Below are positions 1 to 8,461 of a stretch of DNA of 64,000 bases, in pieces. Each line of letters begins with the position of its first letter. Position 1 is the stretch's first letter. A program made the translations under genes and the position numbers. A model generated the notes under the pieces. That model had not been told where the DNA came from. It searched no databases and saw nothing but the letters and a program-made list of their open reading frames with translations. Source of the DNA: Linepithema humile (Eukaryota; Arthropoda; Insecta; Hymenoptera; Formicidae). The stretch is taken from NCBI RefSeq assembly GCF_040581485.1, contig NC_090128.1:4216001-4280000 (forward strand). Direction: 5' to 3'.

Positions 1-971
1 TCGAGCTTCTCGTATGATGACTTCCTCACCCCTCGATCCGCAGATTCGCCGAGGCCGTCACGGGACGCGCGTGCACCCCCGCCGAACGCCCAACGGCCCG
101 CGACGCTCGCCACATCGCCGATACGGGATAGACGACCGCACGTATCTCTTCTTCCAATCGTCGTCGTCGTCGTCGTCGCCGGTTCCCTGGCTGAGTCGTC
201 ACTCGGATCGTTGGATCGGCGCTTCACGCCGACGAGCACAAATTAATGCGGCGGCATCCGACGCGGCGAACCGCGCGCTTCGCTTCGCTACGCTGCACTC
301 GCCTTCTTGACAAATCAAGCGCACAAAGCGCAGCTCGCAGCACGGTCAACGAAACTCAATCGCCTCCTCGTGAAAGGCGCCCCGATCGGAGCGATCTACC
401 ATCGATTCCATGTCGGATCGGATTATCGAGAGCGCAAAATCGACATCTCGACCCAACCTTAATCGCACCTACGGCGCAACATATGAAACGCTGATAAAAT
501 TGTTCCTCAAAGTTACATTATTTTTTTTTCTGCATGCAAAATAAATATATAATCAAATATCAAAAGAGAAAAGACAAAGAAAAAAATTTTTAAATTAAAA
601 AGAACAATCTTATATCTGCCATTCATACGTTGAGAATCACCGCTAATTACAATAATAACTAGATAAGAAAACGTATTGTCAGATGAAAGTTTCAATTTCT
701 TCACATTCTTTTTCGAGAACTATGAATTCCCTATCTGTTGGCCAATCACGAACACGCTACACACCACAAGCGTTTCGCAACACATTCATATTGGTCCAAA
801 CTGCGATAAAAGTTTTGCTTACGTCGCTAATGTTCCTCTCTTTTATCGTTACAGCGTTAATGCCGATGCCTCGAGACATATGCATGCGTACCGTGCGTGT
901 TTGTTATCGTGTTTGGTATGTGGAAGGTGTTGCGAGAGCTGGTTTTGATATAGTACTTGCGGTAAGGTAAA
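1..971. other. GC-rich left flank and MEAK7 upstream region
   Basis: Bases 1-490 are CpG-rich with a short TCG-repeat run near 165-180. Several ORFs are open there, but none gives a protein I recognise. This could be the promoter or first exon of a gene lying to the left, or simply a CpG-rich promoter. From about 500 the sequence turns AT-rich, then leads into the start of the MEAK7-like gene at 972. No TATA box or defined transcription start was identified. Confidence 0.35.
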
Positions 972-3364
972 ATGGGAAATCATATAACACGTACCGGGAA
1001 TGGCTCTCACAAGAAGACGGAATCCGCAACGGCGGGCACTGGAAACGCAACTCACGCGGCGAAAAGTGCCCCCGCCCCAAAAAGTGAGCCGGACCATTCT
1101 AGCTCTCAATTTTTCCCAATCGAAAGTCTGGCTAAGGTAAGTTTGTTCGATGTTTAGCCCAGATTATTTCATTGTTTACCAATGCCAAAAATTATCATTC
1201 AACACGTGGAATGTTCTTTGGAAAAAATATTGCTTTAATTACAGCACTATTTTTTCCAAAGAACATTCCACGTGCTGAATGATACAGATGAACAAATACA
1301 GACACTATTGTTAAACATCCTACAATTAGCTTCTACAGCTGTTTGAAAAATAGCAAAACAAACGTTTTCTATTTGGTTTTTTTAGGAATTTGTTTTTTAC
1401 ATTAATATGTTATTTATGTCCAATTTTGATACAGAGAAAAATTTTTTAAACTTTCCTTGTAGCACTAGCGGATCCTGATGTCGATAATGCAAGGGTTTCG
1501 ACTTGCTTTAATGCATTTTTTACCAAGATTTTTGAAACGGATCCAGCAAAATTGATTTTTTTTAACTTGAAGGAGGGGGGGTTAACCCCCCTCCCCTCAG
1601 GATCTGCCAGTGCCTTGTAGTATGCTTTTATAACTTTTTTTTTTTACAAATAGAAATACAGAAGCAAATTATATCGCATAATATATCTTCTAAATTTTAT
1701 ATCTAATTATTTAATGCTAACATACAAATGTTTTATTTTGTAGACATTATCACATCTTGCCCAGCAAGAAGAACATGTTAATGGCATCACCAAATCTGTT
1801 TTCGAGAAATACTTATTTCCCACTCATCCTGAACTGAGCGAAAAACTTTTTACTTACTTACACTATAATGCCCACGCTACAACAGAATATATAAGTACAA
1901 CTGCTTTCAAGCAGCAAGCTGAAAAATTTTTAGCAGTTATGAATGATCAAGCTATACTGGAGAATTATATCAAGATGTATTCCGATATAAAAGATAGTGG
2001 CAATGTTACACCGGAAACACTAACGGCATTATTGATGTGTTGTTATCAGCTAGCAATGGAAAACAATAGCACCAGCTCGTGCCTTTTCTCGCAGCAAATA
2101 ATAAATGCCGTTGTTGTTTCATGTGTTAGTAAATTTGTATGAATAATTTACGTTATACAAGTGCAATTGTAACGTTTGTAAATATTTTACAGTTTCACGG
2201 TAAGACTAGCTTGTCCACAAGCTACGTGAGCAACTGGATTGGACAGCATTGTCCGCGTATGGTACAAGGTCTGCAGCGATACGTAGTGCATGTGCTGACA
2301 ACCGCTTATCGCAATGGTAAAGCGCTTCTGTCGAAAGAGCAACCGCAACCCCTCGTCGAAATAATGACACCCGTGTTAGAAAAGTCGGATTTAGAGTTTC
2401 CTCAAGCAAATTTATTACCGATGAGCTATGTCTGGTTGTTGTCGTGCACATTATCACAATGCTATCTCCAGGTATGTTGTCATAGAGTACACAATACGTA
2501 TAATCGACAGTTGTACTATTATGTCCTGCGTGTAGAGAACTTTGCGTAGAGATTAATTATTGCCCATCTAAATTTACTATTGTACACATAATTTGGATTT
2601 GCGTATCTATGTGCGTGGTGTGTATGTGTAGACCAACGATTCACCGAAGGACATAACTCACGCTTTGATAGCAAGAAGAACGGGCAGTATTTGTCCAAGG
2701 CATTGGACGTTACTGTACAGTAGCGGAGAGCACGGAACCGGGGCTAATCGCTTCCTTCACCATGTGTTAGGTTACAGAGGTCCCACTCTGCTAATCATAA
2801 GAGCCGCTAGTGTAGAGAGAGACGGGGAATGTCCGACGTATTGCGTGTGTTCGGCCGTCGAGTGGCGAGAGAGTCATCTCTATTGTGGCGACGAAGACTC
2901 GATGGGCATTCAACTGATTCCGTCCTTTAAAGTCATAGAGAAAGGTCCGAAGATACTGTATCTGAACACGACTATCAGGGGCTACCCGCACGGTCTGCGG
3001 CTCGGTAGCGATCCGCGTTCGCCGCTTATCAGTATCGACGAGTCATTCCACTCGGTGTCCATCGCTGGTGCGCCGTATCGTATCGCCAGCCTGGAAGTGT
3101 GGGGCTGCGGCGACACAAAGCTGAGGTGAGCTTTTAAAATGAAACTTTTCATACATATGTAAGATGTAAAAAATTTTAACATACTCTTTTTTTGGGGGGG
3201 TTTTTTTTTGTAGGGAAAAGCAATTGGAAATTAAAAAGTGGCAGGTAAAGGAAGCGGAGAAACAGAGAGTCGTCAAATTAAGTACCAGTGATTGGTTGGA
3301 TCATCCCGATCGTTACTTATTAGAACTGGCTGGTAGGGCGTCTTACAACGAATCTAATAAATAG
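972..3364 (+). CDS. MEAK7: MEAK7-like TLDc-domain protein (mTOR-associated, TLDC1/eak-7 homologue)
   Basis: Five coding exons read with consistent phase: 972-1136, 1744-2124, 2193-2471, 2632-3125 and 3214-3364, giving 489 residues against about 456 in human MEAK7. The start MGNHIT fits an N-myristoylation site (Gly2, Thr6), as expected for a protein that acts at lysosomal membranes. Exon 4 and the end of exon 3 encode the TLDc domain, with the HWTLLYSS start, a GPTLL strand and the terminal EVWGCG strand. The C-terminal tail has a charged helix (EIKKWQVKEAEKQR) and a DWLDHPDRYLLELAGR motif typical of this family. In animals MEAK7 supports an alternative lysosomal mTOR signal, and its worm homologue eak-7 affects FoxO. 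The gene is convergent with DNA2, leaving 402 bp between stop codons. The family call is firm; the function is by homology. Confidence 0.88.
1195..1282. repeat. TA-flanked near-perfect hairpin element in MEAK7 intron 1
   Basis: Arms at 1194-1233 and 1244-1283 are reverse complements at 38 of 40 positions, with a 10-nt loop. The unit is flanked by TA on both sides (1193-1194 and 1283-1284), the signature of a Tc1/mariner-type target site. Both arms carry the CACGTGGAATGTTCTTTGG core. It is either a snap-back MITE or a precursor hairpin for small RNA. Confidence 0.8.
1455..1620. mobile_element. 150-bp MITE with 16-bp TIRs and 8-bp target duplication
   Basis: The element at 1463-1612 starts CACTAGCGGATCCTGA and ends TCAGGATCTGCCAGTG, which are inverted repeats with two mismatches. 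It is bounded by an exact 8-bp direct repeat CCTTGTAG at 1455-1462 and 1613-1620. An 8-bp duplication points to the hAT or P superfamily. The interior has no coding capacity, but holds a G-run/C-run palindrome centred on GTTAAC near 1581-1586. It lies in MEAK7 intron 1. Confidence 0.85.
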
Positions 3365-3704
3365 GACCGTAAACTATTAGGAGGAAGGAACGTGTGTGCC
3401 TAAGTAACTGCTCATTATTTTATTTTGTACATATGTATATAGAGCATCAGAGAGATATTGTCATCGGAATTTCTGTACTTATATGTCGTACGTTGAAGAG
3501 CGTGCGCATTCAATGTGATTTTATGTGACTTATGTGAAATACAGGGACTTATGCTTGATGTACTTAAGCGCAAGTGCCAAACTTTGTATAAAATTAGTTA
3601 TTCTTCTATTTTAAATACTTCCTCATGTTACAGTTATAATAGCAAAATGATATTTTATTCTAAATTCATAAATTATAACAATAGAAAATTGCCATTTCAA
3701 GAGC

Positions 3705-3758
3705 TGCATTTTTATCAGATTTTTGCAACAAATTTTGTAAAAATCTGATAAAAATGCA
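3705..3758. repeat. 20-bp perfect inverted repeat between convergent genes
   Basis: Arms 3705-3724 and 3739-3758 are exact reverse complements with a 14-nt loop. It sits between the MEAK7 and DNA2 stop codons, 8 bp from the DNA2 stop, so both 3' ends could carry it as an mRNA hairpin. There is no TA flank, unlike the other hairpins in this window. Confidence 0.75.
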
Positions 3759-3766
3759 ATTTTAAT

Positions 3767-6700
3767 TTATTTATCGCTAATAATACTGTTAATTTTACAA
3801 ACAAGACTTCTCCAATTGAAATCTTCTTCGCCGTCGTGTAAATTGATCACATTCTTTTCGCCAATGACGTCAAACAATCTTTTAAATGGCGTGTATCCCG
3901 TTAAAGTAACTTTGTCAGCAATTACGATTAACTTGTGCCTCGCGCGAGTGATGGCCACTGTCAAGCGCCGTTGGTCGACCAATATCTCGAATTCTTTCTT
4001 CGCATTACTTTCAACACTCTTCGCGCACGAGTACAGTATAATATCCTTATCGCGGCCTTGATACTGGTCGACGGTGTTCACTTCCACTTCTTTGTTTATG
4101 ATCTTCTTCAATAAATTTATATGAGCATTGTAAGGTGCGATGATTCCTATATTTCTCGCGTACACGCCTGCTTCAATGAGTACTTGAACAAGACGGAAAG
4201 TGACGGCAGCTTCCCAAACATTAGAGTACACTTGATCCGACGTGATGTTCTCGTTAGCAGATTCGACACTCAACTTGCACGTGTGACCGGTGTCGAGTAG
4301 AATCACCGAATCGTCCGGATTTCGAGACAACACTCTTCCTATCCACCTCTCGCAGGAGGAGAGAACCTGCTCCATGTTCGAACCGGTCAAAGTCGCGTTT
4401 TCCACCTTCTTACTGCCGGATATCAGCTTGCCGTGGTACGTCACGTCATTAGCCAGCCTCATAATTCTGCCGTTCATTCTGTACTGCTCCGATAAATTAA
4501 TTGTGTTGTTGTCGCTGTCCAGTCTGATGAATAGCGATTTATCCGCGCCAAGTCTCGCGGCCGTCTTGTTCCTGACGACGGGCGGCAGTTGATCCGGGTC
4601 TCCAACGAGGACGAACTTGCGCGCGCTGTACAGCGGTCGCAGCACGGTGGGTTGCATGATCTGCGCGCTTTCGTCCACCACGCACACGTCGAAGCTGCGT
4701 CTTCGGATAAGGGCGTGATACGCGCCGTAGCACGTTGCGCCGACCACGCGCTTGCTGTTGTAGAGCGCCTCCAGGCTCTCCGGGGAGTCGCAGCTCGCGA
4801 TCGCATACGCCTCGCTCTTGCACGTCAGCAGCGGATGAATCTGCTTCTTCGACCCGAGACGCAGGAAGTCGATGTTCCGCTCGAGCAGCTTCAGCAGAAC
4901 GTTGTCCACCGCGCTGTTCGTGTGCGCGGTGATCAGCACGCTGGAGCCCAGCTCCAGCAGCAGCTCTATCAGAGCCACCAGTGTTCGCGTCTTTCCCGTG
5001 CCCGGCATGCCCTTTATCAGAACGTACTCCTTGGCGGCTACGGCCTTCAGCACGGCTCTCTGTTGATTCTCGTTGAGATCGCGTATTATTTCAGCGCTGG
5101 CCGACACGACCGAGCGCGGCAGCTTCTTCACAAATGTGGCCGGTTTCTTGTCGATGACGATACGTCGGAGCCTAACGACGGCCTCGTCGTTGCTCAACAA
5201 ACCGGCCACGTTCGCGTAATTGTACGTAGCCAGACTGACGAAGGAATATTTGTCGATGTGAAACGTAGAGTTTGCATTTTGTTGCGTAATATCCTTTTCC
5301 AGGAGGACCGTTACAACGTCATGCGAAATGCAAACTACAGACCCGGCGGCTATGTTGATCCGTGAATCCGTGCTAATCATGATAAAATCACCCTCGCTGA
5401 ACGTGTTCCCGAGCGCGAGTCCCTTCTCGACAGTCTCTCCCTTGATATCGACGCGTGCAAACGCATGCTGATATCTGTCGTCTTGCTCCACGACTTGACC
5501 CACGACTTTTACATGGCAGATGCATGTTCCTTTTGCCTCCCTCTTCTCGGGACACGTCGTCCATATGCTGCTCAAACTGTTGTTACTGTTCTCGGAACTC
5601 TCCTCCAGTTGCAACAGCGCGATCCACGTCATAACGTAATCCAAGTGATTGGACTGGAAATTGTCGAGTAGCTCTTTGATCGGTACTGTCAGCGGATGCG
5701 TCGGCGACAGGTTTGCGTTTGGATCCCTCGCCAAATACGCGCAGCATAGGTTTTGATAGGAACACTTGGCGCACGCAACGTGATGATATATCGGCTCCGG
5801 CAGTTCCATCATTTTCAAATCCGACGGCGAGTCTACGTTCTGGTCTTCGAGCTTCTGGGTCATGTAATGCGCCAACGTGTTTCGCAGTAGCATCAAGTCT
5901 CTCTTCTCGTGATGACTGCTTCTGATTTCCTGCATCGAGTTCTCCTTCAAATACAACAGGAGACCGGTGTCGATGTCTTGATCTCTGAAGCCCATCATCA
6001 TGAGATAAAGTATAACTTGACCTCTGTGTTGAAGTGAGTAAGAGGCACGTCCAGTTTTTACTTCTAGAGGCATAATCTTTCTCCTCGAATGAATCTTTAC
6101 CTCCGCCGTCACATCTATCCTTCCTTTTATACCTAACTCTGGTATGAAAACGCTTTCTTCAATATCCTGAATCTTACAGATGTTTCCTTCAAAGTTGTCT
6201 CTCAAGTTGCTTATATGCTTTTGTTTCTCTCCCTTGATATAATGCTGAATAAATTCGATTATTCTTCGCGCGTACTCCATCATGCGTTTCCGACAATCCG
6301 TAAGCGACATTTCCGACGCGTAAAGGTAGTCTATCGTGTCTTTGGATTGTAATATATCGTCCAATAACTTGATCACGTCGGACAGCGTGTAAACGTTCTC
6401 TCGCAGTGCCTTTTGCAACCACTGATGGACCAAAGATCCTATAGTCATTGTGGAAAAATCACCGTTCAAATTTGGTAGCGATTCTATTTTCCTGAATTTC
6501 TCAGCGAACACAGCTTGTCTGTTGCAAAAGGTACTACTTGCTATGGTCGTGCCTGATATTAACACATCAGGCTGCGTGACAAGACAACCATTGTTGTTGT
6601 CGATAAACCATTGCTGCGAATCCTTCTTAGCTTGTACCATGACAATATCGTCAAGTTTCACGTGCACATCTCTCCAAAATTCTGAACATGTGACAGTATC

Positions 6701-7528
6701 AATAGATTTAGATTCGACATGCTGTACTGTTAAAATAGTAACTTTCGGTTCATGTTTCACATTAATAATCTTGCACCTTTGTAATGTGGTAAAATCAATG
6801 GATACATGCCATTCTTCACTGAAAAAATCATCAAAATCATTTCCATTCACTGTTATAGAATCTTCCGAAGTTTCCTTTTTTGCATCAAGTAATTTAATTT
6901 TTTTGGGATCATACATTTCTGAAGAAGTTGATTTTAAGGCAACAGTATTTAAATCTTGTGATTCTTTAAGAACATGACCACTGCTTGCGATATCTGAAAC
7001 TTGGGTATTTCCAATGCTGGCAGAATTTGATAAAACAGTTGTATTCTTATCTATTTTTACTCTTATTGCATTTATTTTTTCTTTATTAATTTTTTGGGGC
7101 AGTGTTTCAGTGTGTGTCGCTTTATTTTCTTCAACGTTATTACATGCCTCGTCTAAATCATTTGTTATCGATAATACTGAATCTTTATATGATTTGATAT
7201 TTCTTGTCTTTGCAACACTATGTTCTTCCAATATATCAATATTCTCACTGCGTTTTCTCTTAATACTATGCGATTCTTTTTCAAATGAATCATTGTTTTG
7301 TTTTCTTTTCTTATCTCCTGAGGCTTGAAATAAGGAGTTATCAGGAGTAGATACAACTTTATCTTTGTGATCATCATTCTTGGAAATTTTTGTAAAGAAT
7401 GATGAGATTTTTGTCTGAGATCTTTTGACATTATCAGTGGAAGAAATCTGTAAACAAAGAGAGGCTTTATGAATTTTTTCTTTTATGCGATTTGATATTT
7501 TCTTATTTTTACAAAAAACACACTGCAT
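3767..7528 (-). CDS. DNA2: DNA2, DNA replication ATP-dependent helicase/nuclease
   Basis: One uninterrupted 1253-residue ORF. From the N-terminus there is a lysine- and serine-rich, AT-coded extension of about 230 residues, containing QTKISSFF at 38-45, a match to the PCNA-binding PIP-box. Next comes the RecB-like nuclease with PLEVKTGR near residue 485. The Fe-S cysteines are one near residue 333 (STFCNRQ) and the CAKCSYQNLC cluster near 590. The C-terminal SF1B helicase has Walker A GMPGTGKT near 840, motif II VVDESAQ near 950, GDPDQLPP, SEQYRMN, VNTVDQYQGRD and AITRARHKL. DNA2 trims long 5' flaps in Okazaki processing and resects double-strand breaks. It is longer than human DNA2 (about 1060 residues) because of the N-terminal extension. 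The first ATG is immediately followed by CAG, so an upstream exon spliced at that AG cannot be excluded. Confidence 0.96.
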   Translation of the reverse strand: MQCVFCKNKKISNRIKEKIHKASLCLQISSTDNVKRSQTKISSFFTKISKNDDHKDKVVSTPDNSLFQASGDKKRKQNNDSFEKESHSIKRKRSENIDILEEHSVAKTRNIKSYKDSVLSITNDLDEACNNVEENKATHTETLPQKINKEKINAIRVKIDKNTTVLSNSASIGNTQVSDIASSGHVLKESQDLNTVALKSTSSEMYDPKKIKLLDAKKETSEDSITVNGNDFDDFFSEEWHVSIDFTTLQRCKIINVKHEPKVTILTVQHVESKSIDTVTCSEFWRDVHVKLDDIVMVQAKKDSQQWFIDNNNGCLVTQPDVLISGTTIASSTFCNRQAVFAEKFRKIESLPNLNGDFSTMTIGSLVHQWLQKALRENVYTLSDVIKLLDDILQSKDTIDYLYASEMSLTDCRKRMMEYARRIIEFIQHYIKGEKQKHISNLRDNFEGNICKIQDIEESVFIPELGIKGRIDVTAEVKIHSRRKIMPLEVKTGRASYSLQHRGQVILYLMMMGFRDQDIDTGLLLYLKENSMQEIRSSHHEKRDLMLLRNTLAHYMTQKLEDQNVDSPSDLKMMELPEPIYHHVACAKCSYQNLCCAYLARDPNANLSPTHPLTVPIKELLDNFQSNHLDYVMTWIALLQLEESSENSNNSLSSIWTTCPEKREAKGTCICHVKVVGQVVEQDDRYQHAFARVDIKGETVEKGLALGNTFSEGDFIMISTDSRINIAAGSVVCISHDVVTVLLEKDITQQNANSTFHIDKYSFVSLATYNYANVAGLLSNDEAVVRLRRIVIDKKPATFVKKLPRSVVSASAEIIRDLNENQQRAVLKAVAAKEYVLIKGMPGTGKTRTLVALIELLLELGSSVLITAHTNSAVDNVLLKLLERNIDFLRLGSKKQIHPLLTCKSEAYAIASCDSPESLEALYNSKRVVGATCYGAYHALIRRRSFDVCVVDESAQIMQPTVLRPLYSARKFVLVGDPDQLPPVVRNKTAARLGADKSLFIRLDSDNNTINLSEQYRMNGRIMRLANDVTYHGKLISGSKKVENATLTGSNMEQVLSSCERWIGRVLSRNPDDSVILLDTGHTCKLSVESANENITSDQVYSNVWEAAVTFRLVQVLIEAGVYARNIGIIAPYNAHINLLKKIINKEVEVNTVDQYQGRDKDIILYSCAKSVESNAKKEFEILVDQRRLTVAITRARHKLIVIADKVTLTGYTPFKRLFDVIGEKNVINLHDGEEDFNWRSLVCKINSIISDK

Positions 7529-8461
7529 GTATCAAACAAATTAGTTTTCTCATGTGTTTTCTATATGAATATAACTTAATATATTTCATTAATTTTGTCA
7601 ACATACACACCGTTTATTATGTTATGTTAAAAATTCTTATATATTCAAAAAATCAGAAGTAAAATTTATATCCAAATAAAATGTCATTGTTTTAGAAAAT
7701 AAGAAATTAATATAGACTCAACAGAAATAAACCTAACCAAACGGAAGCACTCGATTGCATTTATAAATTTGTATATTCTCTTTACCTTCTTTTGTGACAA
7801 CTGACGTTTCTTCATATTTATGTGTTAAGTTTTCAAAGTATCCTTATATTATTTATGATTACTTTATTAAACTTGAATTAAAGCAAAATTTCAGATAACG
7901 CAATATTCCCGCGTAAATACACGCAAATTTTTTTTTTTTAACGTCACGTGTTAAGCACGTTTTACAAATGATCTAAATGCGTCTAGAAAATCCACGGAGG
8001 TGCCGCTGCCGAGCCAGATTTGTTTCCTAGGGATTCGACGAATGGAATAGGAACTTTTCACGTTTTCATTTCTAGGGAAAAATTACATGTTGATGCCCAA
8101 AGCAATTGCAGGAGAGACAAGGATCACAATAGTGTCCGTCCTTGTTATCCAGCGTTTCTTGGTTTCCCGCATAAAGGAATCAATTCGAACTCGAATCGTA
8201 CGTTCTATTATCACTAAAACAAAATTTAGAATACAAGTTTCGCGAAAAAATACTTTTTTAAATTGATATAATTGCTTTATTAAAATCTGAAAAAAGAGAA
8301 ACACGTCATTGTTTCATCATTCATAAAAGTAGAAATACAATAAAAATCGCATTGTATTATGTGATTTTATGTGCATAAGTAATTACTTGATAAGATAATA
8401 AAAAACGTAATATTGTAGTTATTTCACAAATCATCTGTAAAATTATCATGATAATCTTGTA
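7529..8461. other. Intergenic spacer between DNA2 5' end and LTA4H 3' end
   Basis: An AT-rich 933-bp spacer between two genes on the minus strand. It should hold the DNA2 promoter (right of 7528) and the LTA4H 3' UTR. A minus-strand AATAAA lies at 8277-8282, about 180 bp beyond the LTA4H stop, and is a candidate polyadenylation signal. No other gene is supported. Confidence 0.5.

Noticed and set aside
1194..1283. Resemblance of the hairpin arm (TGGAATGT) to the miR-1 seed region
   Set aside because: Only the first eight bases match; the rest differs, and the near-perfect stem is unlike mir-1.
4474..5365. ORFs of 110, 94 and 258 codons in other frames within DNA2
   Set aside because: Shadow frames of the GC-rich helicase region; DNA2 motifs are intact in the main frame.
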